51,488 bases of DNA from Virgibacillus_P tibetensis (GTDB lineage: Bacteria > Bacillota > Bacilli > Bacillales > Amphibacillaceae): NCBI RefSeq assembly GCF_036026595.1, contig NZ_JARZFX010000019.1, forward strand, positions 1 through 51,488, in the 5' to 3' direction. The notes under the pieces are model-generated. The model did not search any database. It was not told where the DNA came from and was given only the letters and a program-made list of their open reading frames with translations. Of the stretch, positions 39,738-48,096 are shown piece by piece. The position numbers and the translations under genes were made by a program. Within the stretch, counting starts at the first letter, position 1, and the number at the start of each line of letters is the position of its first letter.

Positions 39738-41480
39738 ATGGAAACATTCAACACATTAGTTCGTTGGGATTTAAGTAATCTCCTATGTGGGCCTGACTTG
39801 GAAAAGTTTGAAGATTATTTGAGTAGCATTCAAGAAAAGTTGACAGAAATCGAGGAGTATTTAAAAACCAATACCTTGAATGACGGTGAATTGACCTCGA
39901 TTTCGCAAATAATAAAAAATATTGAATCAGCAGAATCCTTTTATTACTGCTTAACCACAGAAAACATTAACTCTCCTCGCCTAACATCATTAAACGGATT
40001 CATATCAGTATTAAAATCACAAGTTAGCTTTATATTATCAAATTTGCAAGAAGACCTAAGTAATATGAGTGAAAATCAACTAGCAAATTGGTCAAATAAT
40101 ATTTATCAAAAAAGTCTTATAGTGGATTTACTTAAGGATGCAGAAACGACAACAAGAGAAGAAAAGGTTGTTTCAAATTTTGCCAGAGAAACATTAGCTG
40201 GTCTTGAAGACCTTTATATACAAGTTCGTAATAATATAAAAATAGATCCAGTCAGCGGAGGGAATGAAATATCTTTTGCTGAAGCAATTAATTTAGCATT
40301 GGCACATCCAGAACAATCTAAAAGAATTCAGGTATTCAATGAACTAAACAAAACCCTTGAAACACAAGCGAATATCTTTGCTTCTATATATAATCAAATG
40401 GTAGGACTAAGACTAAATGAAAATAAGATAAAAAAAGTAGACTACCTTGACGAATCCTTAAAATTAAATGGCATATCTAGACCAATACTTAATGCTATGT
40501 GGAATGCAGTAGAATCCAATATACAAGAGCTTTCAAGTTATTTCAAAATAAAAGAAGAAATAGGAACTGAAAAACCCTCTTGGTATGAATTGATGACTTC
40601 ATCTCAAAATGAGTCGATTCAGATTACTTTCTCACAAGCTGTTGAGGAAATAACAAGGTCTCTTTTGAATATTGACAGCAATATGTGTGAGTTTGTAAGA
40701 AGTACAATTACGCAAAGGTGGGTCGATGCGGAGCAACGAGGAACAAAACCACCTGGTGGATTTTGTGCTCCATTTATTCCAGAAGGTGAATCACGAATTT
40801 CATTAAGTTTTGATAATAGCATAGATAGTGCTAGAAGACTTGCACACGAACTTGGTCATGCTTGGCATTTTAAACAAATGAAAGATACCCCTTCAATACA
40901 CTTTTCAGATGATACATTTGAAATGACAATGGCAGAAACTTCTTCAGTCTTTTTTGAAACAGCATTTATTGACTATATTATCCAAAACACCAAAGAAGTT
41001 TCAGTTAAAAGAGCAATTCTTGGGTCAAAGATTGAGCGTAGTCTAAATTATTTGATGTCTATAAGAGGAGCCTTCTTATTTGAGAATGAGTTTTATGAGC
41101 GTAGAAAAAAAGGACAATTGAATGCCAAACAGTTAGAAGAACTTTCGTTAACATGTCAGGAAAAAGCATATGGAGATAGTTTAAGTGAATATGAGTCTTT
41201 TGTATGGATTAAATATGGACAGTTTTATCAAGCTAATGTTCCTTTTTATAATTATCCATATACTTTTGGGTTCTTATTAAGTATTGGACTTTTAGAACTA
41301 GCTAAAGAGGATAAACAATTCAAACAAAAGTTTCAAGGATTCCTGAGTGAAACTGGAATTCTGCCATTAGAACAACTATTTAAGAAACATTTCAATATAG
41401 ACCTTTCACAACCAGATTTTTGGCAACAGTCGGTACAAAGATCAATTCAAGATATAGAACTATACAACCATAGTTTGTAA
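39738..41480 (+). CDS. M3-family oligoendopeptidase (PepF-like)
   Basis: 580 aa, usual length for the group. Zinc site RRLAHELGHAWHFKQM (HExxH, about residues 370-380), third ligand in the helix FEMTMAETSSVFFETAF (Glu). N-terminal helical domain starts METFNTLVRWDLSNLLCGPD, the beginning shared by the pepF/M3 family. Cleaves short peptides in the cytosol. It is by far the longest gene in the repeat-rich part and follows directly on the turn-round point; a repeat (41484) follows it as after the small genes. GGGG ribosome-binding site 7 nt from ATG. Confidence 0.9.
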   Translation: METFNTLVRWDLSNLLCGPDLEKFEDYLSSIQEKLTEIEEYLKTNTLNDGELTSISQIIKNIESAESFYYCLTTENINSPRLTSLNGFISVLKSQVSFILSNLQEDLSNMSENQLANWSNNIYQKSLIVDLLKDAETTTREEKVVSNFARETLAGLEDLYIQVRNNIKIDPVSGGNEISFAEAINLALAHPEQSKRIQVFNELNKTLETQANIFASIYNQMVGLRLNENKIKKVDYLDESLKLNGISRPILNAMWNAVESNIQELSSYFKIKEEIGTEKPSWYELMTSSQNESIQITFSQAVEEITRSLLNIDSNMCEFVRSTITQRWVDAEQRGTKPPGGFCAPFIPEGESRISLSFDNSIDSARRLAHELGHAWHFKQMKDTPSIHFSDDTFEMTMAETSSVFFETAFIDYIIQNTKEVSVKRAILGSKIERSLNYLMSIRGAFLFENEFYERRKKGQLNAKQLEELSLTCQEKAYGDSLSEYESFVWIKYGQFYQANVPFYNYPYTFGFLLSIGLLELAKEDKQFKQKFQGFLSETGILPLEQLFKKHFNIDLSQPDFWQQSVQRSIQDIELYNHSL

Positions 41481-41483
41481 ATA

Positions 41484-41562
41484 AGTGTACTTAAACTATA
41501 TGGTGTGTTGCTACAATATATGGCGACGATTTTGTTAGTAACTGGCAGGGTAATTTAATAAA
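41484..41562 (+). repeat. Array repeat, form B
   Basis: GTGTACTTAAACTATATGGT, GTGTTGCTACAATATATGGC, GACGATTTTGTTAGTAACTG, GCAGGGTAATTTAATAA. Both halves present after the peptidase. Confidence 0.85.
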
Positions 41563-41580
41563 TGTTTAGGAGTTGTCAAA

Positions 41581-42140
41581 ATGATTGAACATAAAATTTT
41601 CCGAATTTAGAAACAGATAGGTTATTATTGCGAAATGTAAATAATGAGGATGTTGATTTTATTTATAGGCTTTTTAGTGATGAAAGAGTATGTGAATTTT
41701 TATCTGATGAAGAATTATTTATAAGTAGAAATGATGCAATAGAGTTTGTTGAATGGAATAAAGACCCAGAAAAAAAGGGATATAATCGTTGGGTATTAGT
41801 CAAAAAAGGTGCTAACCAAGAACAAATTGGAACCTGTGGATATGATAATTGGGACAGAATGAACAATATTGCAGAAATAGGCTATGATTTATGGCACGAA
41901 TATTGGGGACAAGGATATATGAAGGAGGCATTAATTAGTGCAATTGAAAGTGGATTTAATCATATGAAATTGAATAGAATTAACGCTTATGTTGCTTTAG
42001 ATAATGTCAACTCTATCAAGTTATTAGAAAAGCTTGGATTTGTTAATGAAGGAGTATATAGAGATAAGCATTTATTTAGGGGTAAATATTATGACCATTA
42101 TTCCTTTTCTTTGTTAAAAAGAGATTGGAACGAATACTAA
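41581..42140 (+). pseudogene. GNAT acetyltransferase (RimJ/RimL type), frameshift at codon 7
   Basis: ATG 41581 with AGGAG 8 nt upstream reads MIEHKIFRI and TAG at 41608. One base added at about 41600 restores MIEHKIF PNLETDRLLLRNVNNEDV, the standard N-terminus, and the rest is intact: IAEIGYDLWHEYWGQGYMKE (acetyl-CoA loop WGQGYM), VALDNVNSIKLLEKLGFVNE and GVYRDKHLFRGKYYDHYSF. So a single missing base at codon 7 separates a good start from a complete enzyme. TTG 41628 could give a shortened protein. Confidence 0.85.
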
Positions 42141-42187
42141 GGTATATTAAATATCAAACTAACGAACACAATTAGTACGTGATTGAT

Positions 42188-42267
42188 TGTACTTAAACAA
42201 ACGGGGTGCGATTGTTCAATAAGAACAGTCAATTCTTGTGCTAATAAAACAGGATAGTTGAATAAGG
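42188..42267 (+). repeat. Array repeat, form B, near consensus
   Basis: GTACTTAAACAAACGGGGTG, CGATTGTTCAATAAGAACAG, TCAATTCTTGTGCTAATAAA, ACAGGATAGTTGAATAAGG. GTTGAAT and GTTCAAT boxes are clear. Confidence 0.9.
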
Positions 42268-42278
42268 AGTGGGTTGTT

Positions 42279-42794
42279 ATGAAAAAATTATAGTTTTTAT
42301 TTTGGTTATTAGTCTTAATTCTGTTCGCTGCTGCCTGTAGTCATACCCAGGAACCAAAAACTACCACCGAAGCAGTGGTTTCACAATCGAGTAAAGAGGA
42401 ATTCGATAATGTTGGAACTACTGGATTAAATAATCCTAAAAAAGATGACTTTCTCAAATTTACTTTCAACTTTGAGGTTGAACACGCTGCAAACAATACA
42501 CGAAAAGTTGAATTTCCTAAACGGAAAAGTTGGAAAGAAGCTGTAAACTCGATAGATGATAAAGATAGGTTTTGGTTTGGAGATGGTTATAAAGAGAATT
42601 CCGATGGTGAAAATTTTGCAAGATATGAGAGTGAATTTGTTTTTTACTCCAAAGGCTTGAATGAGGAAGAAATCAGGAAGGCTTTTAACTCTATCACTTT
42701 AGAACTTTATTTAGACATTGAAGAAGGAGAGACCTTTGAAAAGGAATATAAAGTTAGTGATATAGTTAAATTTAATAACAACCAAAGTTCTTAA
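42279..42794 (+). pseudogene. Lipoprotein with amber codon at position 5
   Basis: ATG 42279 after AAGGAG reads MKKL, TAG (42291-42293), then FLFWLLVLILFAAAC: a normal lipoprotein signal with lipobox AAAC, interrupted only by the stop. The mature part continues open to 42794: SHTQEPKTTTEAVVSQSS, NNPKKDDFLKFTFNFEVEHA, RFWFGDGYKENSDGENFARY and LELYLDIEEGETFEKEYKVS. The complete protein would have 171 residues and be membrane-anchored and beta-rich. Family not recognised. Without suppression no secreted product is made. Confidence 0.75.
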
Positions 42795-42850
42795 AGAAAC
42801 GGGTACTTTAATATAACAATGGCGGTCTTTTTTACTAAAGGATCAGGATC
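42791..42850 (+). repeat. Array repeat, form B
   Basis: TTAAAGAAACGGGTACTTTA, ATATAACAATGGCGGTCTTT, TTTACTAAAGGATCAGGATC. The TGGCGGTCTTTTTT segment matches the copies beside the two VOC twins. Confidence 0.8.
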
Positions 42851-42872
42851 AAAATGAGTTAGGGGAAGCTAT

Positions 42873-43706
42873 ATGAATTTAAAGTCGTTAGCGTCTGAAA
42901 TTTCTAAAGTCTATATGCAAAATCCAAAGGTTGAAGCTGTTCTGCTTGGCGGTTCTGTTGCACGTAATTGGAATGATGATTACTCTGATATTGAATTATT
43001 TGTTTTTTGGAGAGAGAGTCCCACTGAACAGGACAGAAAACTTTCTATTCATACAGTTAATGGTAAAATTATTGATTTTCATCCTTATGAGGAAGAAGAA
43101 TGGTCAGAAACGTATATAACACAAGAAGTAAAATTGGAAATTAGTAACTTTTTAACCCAAACTATCTATAAGATCATTAATGATGTAATTGTAAAGTATG
43201 AAACTGACTTAGATAAACAATGTCTTGTAGCTTCAGTTAATGATGGAATATCGCTTGGTGGCGAAGAAATGATTAGTCAACTCAAGGAAAAAGTAAAGGT
43301 TTATCCTAAAGAGTTGAGTAAGGCTATGATAAGAAATAACATCTACCTGGGTAACAGGTGGAGTAATCGTGAGGCTTTGCTTGCTAGAGAGGATTGGCTA
43401 ATGCTATACATGGTAATTGTTTCAGCACATTCCAATATTATGGGAATATTGTTTGGTTTAAATCGATTATATGTTCATCATCCAGCTTATAAATGGCAAA
43501 ATCATTCTTTAGAAAAAATGACGATTGTTCCCAAGAATATATCGAGTCGTTTGAATTCTATCCTATTAGAACACCCTAAAAAAGCTGTGATAGAATTAGA
43601 AAATATTATTCAGGAAATTTATCAATTAATACAAAGTGAGTACCCAACTATGGATTTATATAAAGTTATGGATCAGACACTTTTTCTAAGACCAAAACAG
43701 AATTAG
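42873..43706 (+). CDS. Nucleotidyltransferase-domain protein
   Basis: 277 aa. Active-site region VEAVLLGGSVARNWNDDYSD then IELFVFW (about residues 21-47), where GGSVAR is followed by a Ser-Asp-x-Glu variant of the usual Ser-Asp-x-Asp. The helical C-terminal domain (about 130-277) contains SKAMIRNNIYLGNRWSNREA and LLAREDWLMLYMVIVSAHSN. Third protein of this superfamily in the window, but not closely similar to the others. Target unknown. AGTTAGGGGAAG serves as ribosome-binding site. Confidence 0.8.
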   Translation: MNLKSLASEISKVYMQNPKVEAVLLGGSVARNWNDDYSDIELFVFWRESPTEQDRKLSIHTVNGKIIDFHPYEEEEWSETYITQEVKLEISNFLTQTIYKIINDVIVKYETDLDKQCLVASVNDGISLGGEEMISQLKEKVKVYPKELSKAMIRNNIYLGNRWSNREALLAREDWLMLYMVIVSAHSNIMGILFGLNRLYVHHPAYKWQNHSLEKMTIVPKNISSRLNSILLEHPKKAVIELENIIQEIYQLIQSEYPTMDLYKVMDQTLFLRPKQN

Positions 43707-43720
43707 ATTAATAGTTGTTA

Positions 43721-43791
43721 TTCAGCTAACTGACAATTGTTAAATAAGAAAAGTCGCATATTGCATTAAAGGGGCAGAATAGTTAATTAAG
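43721..43791 (+). repeat. Array repeat, form B
   Basis: TTCAGCTAACTGACAATTGT, TAAATAAGAAAAGTCGCATA, TTGCATTAAAGGGGCAGAAT, AGTTAATTAAG. Confidence 0.8.
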
Positions 43792-43834
43792 CATTTCTTA
43801 CAGAAGGTTTACTTTTGGGGAGGTATTTTAAATT

Positions 43835-44371
43835 ATGGAAAATATAGAAATTGTTCATTTTTACTATAACGACCCTGACATAGAAAAAATCGGAGAACTG
43901 TATTGTACGATTTTTTTGACAGATGATTATTCACTTGAAGATAAAGAAAATGCTATAAAAAATATTAAAAAGCACGCTAGTTATGAAGGCTTTATCGGTT
44001 TAAAAGCCAAAGATAACAAAGGAAATATAATCGGTTTTACATACGGCTATACAAGTTTGCCAGAACAATTTTATAGAGGAAAAATTACTAAACAATTATC
44101 AGAACTAGAAATAAAAACTTGGTTATTCAATTGCTTTGAATTTGTTGAATTAGCAGTAAACCATTCTTATAAACGTCTTGGTATTGCAAGTAAATTACAC
44201 GATATTCTGTTGGAAAACATTAATCGTAAAACCGCAGTATTAACAACAGGCATTGAGAATATACCTGCAATTAGTTTATATAAAAAGAAAGGTTGGGAAA
44301 TCATCAAAAAAGATGCCCCTATTATTTCAGAAGATAATTTACAAGTAATAATGGGCAAAGTATTAAACTGA
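43835..44371 (+). CDS. GNAT acetyltransferase
   Basis: 178 aa. Starts MENIEIVHFYYNDPDIEKIG; FIGLKAKDNKGNIIGFTYGY is the central hairpin, FVELAVNHSYKRLGIASKLH (acetyl-CoA loop KRLGIA, about residues 108-116) the main motif, and VLTTGIENIPAISLYKKKGW the late motif. Complete. GGGGAGG ribosome-binding site 10 nt from ATG. The next start (44386) is only 14 bp behind its stop without a repeat between, so they once formed a two-gene unit. Confidence 0.85.
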   Translation: MENIEIVHFYYNDPDIEKIGELYCTIFLTDDYSLEDKENAIKNIKKHASYEGFIGLKAKDNKGNIIGFTYGYTSLPEQFYRGKITKQLSELEIKTWLFNCFEFVELAVNHSYKRLGIASKLHDILLENINRKTAVLTTGIENIPAISLYKKKGWEIIKKDAPIISEDNLQVIMGKVLN

Positions 44372-44385
44372 TTTAGGAGGAATTT

Positions 44386-44535
44386 ATGACTAAAGAAATG
44401 TTGCTAAAATAAATTGAGTTTTTAAAAATAAATCTAAGCAATTATATTCGTTTGTATAATCAAGAAAATGCACAATGGTCTCCAAATAGTCAACTAAGGA
44501 GTTTCTTGTCCTTAACGAACCATATATGTGGCGTA
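44386..44535 (+). pseudogene. Possible DinB-like N-terminal fragment, stop at codon 9
   Basis: ATG 44386 with a perfect AGGAGG reads MTKEMLLK and TAA (44410-44412), then stays open: IEFLKINLSNYIRLYNQENA, QWSPNSQLRSFLSLTNHI. The start MTKEMLLK-IEF recalls DinB-family proteins, but the match is short and uncertain. After about 44535 the frame is lost and the ASCH remnant begins. Confidence 0.5.
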
Positions 44536-44539
44536 CCAT

Positions 44540-44738
44540 GCGTTGCAGCAAGATGACAAGTTACAAGTTAAGGTAACCGAGCTGAGAACATACGATACAT
44601 TTCAGGATATGTACAAAGATATTCCCTTTAAAGAGTTCGATTGTGAAGGTTGGACATTGAAAGAAATGGTAATATGATATATATTCTCCTGAACAAGAAA
44701 AGGAATGGGGAACATTAGCTATTACACTTAAATATTAA
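44540..44738 (+). pseudogene. ASCH-domain protein, C-terminal remnant
   Basis: Reads LQQDDKLQVKVTELRTYDTF, QDMYKDIPFKEFDCEGWTLK, EMV, then after a small deletion IYSPEQEKEWGTLAITLKY and TAA at 44736-44738. This is the conserved end of small ASCH proteins, whose family pattern VTELRTYDTFxxMYxDIP...EFDCEGW...EMVxGTYEIYxPEQE is very distinctive; GTYE is what was lost. The N-terminal half with the nucleic-acid-binding groove is missing. It is joined to a fragment of a different gene. Confidence 0.85.
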
Positions 44739-44784
44739 AGTCGCAGAATCATAAAATGGTATAACGGAAAAAGGTGGCGGAATT

Positions 44785-45267
44785 ATGTATAAGCATACTT
44801 TATGCTTTATTAAAAAGAAGGATAAAATTCTAATGTTAAATCGTAAATATTCTCCATTAAAAGGATTGTGGAATGGTGTCGGTGGAAAAATTGACGAAGG
44901 AGAAACGGAGACGCAGTGTGTCATTAGAGAAGTAAAAGAAGAAACTGAGATTGATGTATCAATCGAACAGATTAAATACAAAGGTATCATCACCTATGAA
45001 TTTGATAATTCCTTTAAAGGTGGAATACACATTTATTTAGTAGATATTCCAAATGAATATGAATATTTAACTCCCAAAACCACTGATGAGGGTATCCTTG
45101 ATTGGAAAGAAATCACTTGGCTTTTGAGTGAAGATAATTATGGTGTTGATGTTATGATTCCTCGACTATTGCCAACGTTAATAATTGATCCTAATGAGTA
45201 CCAACACAACTTTGTTATTGAAAATAATGACATAAAAGAGTATACCTTAAATAAAATTGTGAATTAG
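44785..45267 (+). CDS. Nudix hydrolase (MutT-like)
   Basis: 160 aa. Nudix box GVGGKIDEGETETQCVIREV then KEETEI (about residues 31-56), preceded by LMLNRKYSPLKGLWNGVGG, which is close to MutX/YtkD-like 8-oxo-dGTP diphosphatases; ITYEFDNSFKGGIHIYLVDI and GILDWKEITWLLSEDNYGVD follow. Nucleotide-pool cleaning is the likely role. The Nudix box ends EEXEI rather than EEXGI: the usual Gly is Glu. AAAGGTGG gives the ribosome-binding site. Confidence 0.85.
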   Translation: MYKHTLCFIKKKDKILMLNRKYSPLKGLWNGVGGKIDEGETETQCVIREVKEETEIDVSIEQIKYKGIITYEFDNSFKGGIHIYLVDIPNEYEYLTPKTTDEGILDWKEITWLLSEDNYGVDVMIPRLLPTLIIDPNEYQHNFVIENNDIKEYTLNKIVN

Positions 45268-45350
45268 TGTATTTAAACAAACTGGTGCTTTAATACAATA
45301 AGAATTTTAGTAATAAGGATTCTTCAGCTAAATAGGAAGTATAGTTAAAG
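45267..45350 (+). repeat. Array repeat, form B
   Basis: GTGTATTTAAACAAACTGGT, GCTTTAATACAATAAGAATT, CTTCAGCTAAATAGGAAGTA, TAGTTAAAG. Confidence 0.85.
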
Positions 45351-45395
45351 ATGCTTGAATGTATAATGATTCTGAATTATAAGGAGACCGTACTA

Positions 45396-45959
45396 ATGAG
45401 TAATAAACGTATTATTGAAGCTGTATTTTTAGACCGAGACGGAACAATTGGTGGAGATGATACTGTACATTTTCCAGGATCATTTGAATTATTTCCCCAT
45501 TCTCAAGAACTAATAAGCAAATTGAAGAAAGATGAAATAAAAGTATTTTCATTTACTAATCAGCCGGGAATATCAGAAGGGAAAGCAACTTCACAAGAAT
45601 TCATTGACGAACTCACTAAATTTGGCTTCGATGATACTTTTATTTGTCCACATAGTCATAATGAAGGTTGTAGTTGTAGAAAACCTAACACGGGTATGCT
45701 TCTCAAAGGAGCAGAGAAATATAAATTAAACATAGAAAATTGTATTGTCATTGGAGATAGATGGAGTGATTTGGTAGCAGCTTCTAAAGCAAACTGCATT
45801 AAAATACTTGTGAAAACAGGTGCAGGTAATTCGGCATTAAACGAACACTATGACAAAATAAAAGATATAGACATTGAATACATTGCTGAAAATATTAAAG
45901 ACGCAATAGATTGGCTATACCGCCAATTCGAGATTAAAGATTTATCTTTTTCTTCTTGA
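45396..45959 (+). CDS. HAD-IIIA hydrolase (GmhB/HisB-N-like)
   Basis: 187 aa from ATG 45396, behind AAGGAG (7-8 nt); the frame extends to 45351. HAD motifs: AVFLDRDGTIGGDD (nucleophile and acid Asp), VFSFTNQPGIS (motif II Thr), the zinc-loop-like CPHSHNEGCSCRKPNTGML (Cys/His ligands as in GmhB, then motif III Lys) and CIVIGDRWSDLVAASKANCI (motif IV). This set defines the D,D-heptose 1,7-bisphosphate phosphatase-like group; in Gram-positive bacteria the true substrate is usually another sugar phosphate. Complete. Confidence 0.9.
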   Translation: MSNKRIIEAVFLDRDGTIGGDDTVHFPGSFELFPHSQELISKLKKDEIKVFSFTNQPGISEGKATSQEFIDELTKFGFDDTFICPHSHNEGCSCRKPNTGMLLKGAEKYKLNIENCIVIGDRWSDLVAASKANCIKILVKTGAGNSALNEHYDKIKDIDIEYIAENIKDAIDWLYRQFEIKDLSFSS

Positions 45960-46028
45960 ACTATCTGGTGCGTTAACACAGTAAGTGGCGAGGGTCTTTT
46001 TAATAACTGGCGGAATTATTCAATAACT
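45957..46028 (+). repeat. Array repeat, form B
   Basis: TGAACTATCTGGTGCGTTAA, CACAGTAAGTGGCGAGGGTC, TTTTTAATAACTGGCGGAAT, TATTCAATAACT. It overlaps the HAD stop codon. Confidence 0.85.
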
Positions 46029-46041
46029 AAATCTTAGTTAA

Positions 46042-46551
46042 CTAAAAAGACGTACCCATTTGTACGTCTTTTTGATTTTGTGATTTAATATAAATTATTT
46101 TTTCAATTGCCATTTCAACATATTTTTTTGGGGTTCTATCCTTTTCATATGCAATTTTTCTAACACACACTCTTATTGAAGCAACATTATCGCCCTGACA
46201 TTCAGTGACTATCTTTTCTACATTTTTAAATGAGAAAGCCCACTTTATAATTTCTCTTACGGCTTCCGTTGCATAGCCTTTGTTTTGGGCTGAGGGTACA
46301 ATTCCATATCCTACTTCAACAGTTTTTTCTGAATTGGGTTTGCCTTTAAATCCAATATCGCCAATAATAGTGTTATCTTCTTTATTGATAACAAGCCATA
46401 CACCCCAACCTATATGAGTAGAGTCCTCTTTTAATTCCTCTAAATACATATTTATATGAGAACCAATTCCATATTCATTCGTTGCTGAAATAATTTGTAA
46501 TGACTCTTCTGTGCAAGGTGTGATTTTTAGTCTTTGAGTTTGTAATTCCAT
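46042..46551 (-). CDS. GNAT acetyltransferase (RimJ/RimL type), reversed in the plus arm
   Basis: 169 aa. Starts MELQTQRLKITPCTEESLQI; WGVWLVINKEDNTIIGDIGF, VEVGYGIVPSAQNKGYATEA (acetyl-CoA loop NKGYAT) and TECQGDNVASIRVCVRKIAY follow. The late motif usually has a longer C-terminus than here (VRKIAYEKDRTPKK), so the end may have been altered. The last 11 codons form the stem of a perfect terminator hairpin. Points against the surrounding plus-strand cassettes. Confidence 0.85.
   Translation of the reverse strand: MELQTQRLKITPCTEESLQIISATNEYGIGSHINMYLEELKEDSTHIGWGVWLVINKEDNTIIGDIGFKGKPNSEKTVEVGYGIVPSAQNKGYATEAVREIIKWAFSFKNVEKIVTECQGDNVASIRVCVRKIAYEKDRTPKKYVEMAIEKIIYIKSQNQKDVQMGTSF
46044..46073. 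terminator. Bidirectional terminator inside the GNAT 3' end
   Basis: AAAAAGACGTAC / GTACGTCTTTTT, perfect 12-bp stem, 6-nt loop. On the minus strand it encodes QKDVQMGTSF and the stop. Confidence 0.85.
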
Positions 46552-46735
46552 TTATTATCTCCTTTTAAATAAGTATTATCACCTCGGTAGCAATTAACAA
46601 GCTAATTAATTCATTCATAGTCATATCCCCTTTTAGTTTTTATAATTTATTTTCAATAAAATTAAGTTATGGTAACATTGCTAATTTTCTGTTTTTTATT
46701 ACCAAAATAATATTAAGCATTTATTGTGAGGAAAT

Positions 46736-46778
46736 ATACTTAAACTAAATGATGCGTTAGATAATAAAGAGCAGGTCC
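46736..46778 (+). repeat. Array repeat, shortened
   Basis: TACTTAAACTAAATGATGCG, TTAGATAATAAAGAGCAGG: first half and GCAGG box collapsed together. Confidence 0.6.
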
Positions 46779-46802
46779 AAAAAAGTACTTTGAATATAAG
46801 TA

Positions 46803-47288
46803 TTAAAGTACACTTTTTTCTACATTATAGCCTAATACTATATCGCCATTTAACTTTTGATAATAATGGTACTCAACATGAAAACCGAGTTGCTTATAAA
46901 CTTTTAGTAAACATTGGTCTTCTAAATCTAATATTGGATCAGTTCCTTTTGGAACAAACGAGTAGCGATAATCATGTCCTACTCTTGTTTTAATTTTGGT
47001 AAAGGGACTTTTCCTTGCAAAGTTAACAAAAGCTTTGAGCATTTTGTAAACAATGTCCTCATTTCCTTTTAATCCTTCACTAGCTGATATACTTGGTGAT
47101 ACTGTTTCCGGTTCATTACGAGGAATTCTATAACGCATAATTATATATTCCTTGTTACTTGAAAAAACTAGTTCTTTCTCTTTTCTGAACTCATTCTCTC
47201 GTTTTTCTACACTAATATTTCCTGGTAAGATTTGATCCGCTATTAGTTGAAAGCAATTCAAAAAAAGTTCGTCCGTTGTTGTTATCAT
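46803..47288 (-). CDS. Hypothetical soluble protein (161 aa)
   Basis: Starts MITTTDELFLNCFQLIADQI, then KENEFRKEKELVFSSNKEY-like charged strands, YIIMRYRIPRNEPETVSPSI, FARKSPFTKIKTRVGHDYRY and the end YQKLNGDIVLGYNVEKSVL. No signal peptide, no membrane segment, mixed alpha/beta. Family not recognised. AGGAGGG ribosome-binding site close to ATG 47288. It lies after a collapsed repeat and on the strand opposite to the other genes of the right arm. Confidence 0.65.
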   Translation of the reverse strand: MITTTDELFLNCFQLIADQILPGNISVEKRENEFRKEKELVFSSNKEYIIMRYRIPRNEPETVSPSISASEGLKGNEDIVYKMLKAFVNFARKSPFTKIKTRVGHDYRYSFVPKGTDPILDLEDQCLLKVYKQLGFHVEYHYYQKLNGDIVLGYNVEKSVL

Positions 47289-47424
47289 GTGTTAACCCTC
47301 CTATTAAATTGAAAAAATATACTAAATTATAACATGTAACTGGTAGATATAGTGAACATTTTATATCAACTTACCTATATCCAGAGAAATAAAACAAACT
47401 CAGGGTTCTACAACTTTACTAAAT

Positions 47425-48041
47425 TTACGCACCTATCAAAAAATTCATTCTCTTTTGTACACTTCCCCTCCATTGGTCGGTTCTGCGATTAGAGTGCGGA
47501 GAGAAAAATTGTTGAATCAGATAGGTATTAGCCCCATGAATTTCCATCCCATCCCAACCAGCTTTAATTGCCCTTCTTGTTGCTTCTCCAAAAGCAGTAA
47601 TCGTTTCATTTATTTCTTCTTCCGTCATTTCTCTTGGTGTAATCGCTTCTTCTCGTTCTGGTGCTACCGCACTCGCACTAATAGGTTGCCCATCAGGTAG
47701 TAGATCTGGACGTGCCATTCTACCGGCATGGTAAATTTGTAAAATGGCTTTTGCTCCTTGATCATGAATCGTTGCAGCTAATTTTGCTAAACCAGGTATT
47801 AATTTATCAATATCTGTGCCAATTTCGTTTGGAAAACCTATCCCACTTGGTAGGACATGTGCAAAATGAAGTAAGTACGGCCCTCAGCACTTTCCCTATA
47901 GTAGGCTAGTTCTTGTTCCGAAACACTTCCGTCCTCATTAGAAGACGCGTTTGTCATTGGAGCCATTAATACTCGATTCTTAAGTGTCACCCCTGAAGGC
48001 AACGTAAGTGATTCAAATATAGCTTGATACTTTGTATTCAT
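47425..48041 (-). pseudogene. Old yellow enzyme (NADH:flavin oxidoreductase) remnant
   Basis: ATG 48041 opens MNTKYQAIFESLTLPSGVTL, KNRVLMAPMTNASSNEDGSV, SEQELAYYRESAEG, then a frameshift near 47885. The middle can be read in another frame (GIGFPNEIGTDIDKLIPGL, QGAKAILQIYHAGRMARPDL), and from about 47718 EITPREMTEEEI-type sequence, WDGMEIHGANTYLIQQFFSP and HSNRRTDQWRGSVQKRMNFL. It ends at 47425 after about 205 residues, where complete enzymes have 350-380. The flavin barrel is therefore incomplete: a frameshifted and 3'-truncated gene. Confidence 0.85.
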
Positions 48042-48096
48042 AATTCTATCTCCGTTGGTTAATTTTTATAGATGACGCTATTACAATTTCAAATCG

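Noticed and set aside
5275..42293. Recoding of TAG (pyrrolysine) to explain the two amber codons
   Set aside because: Other cassette genes are broken by TAA or frameshifts at similar places, so simple mutation is the better explanation; no pyl genes are visible.
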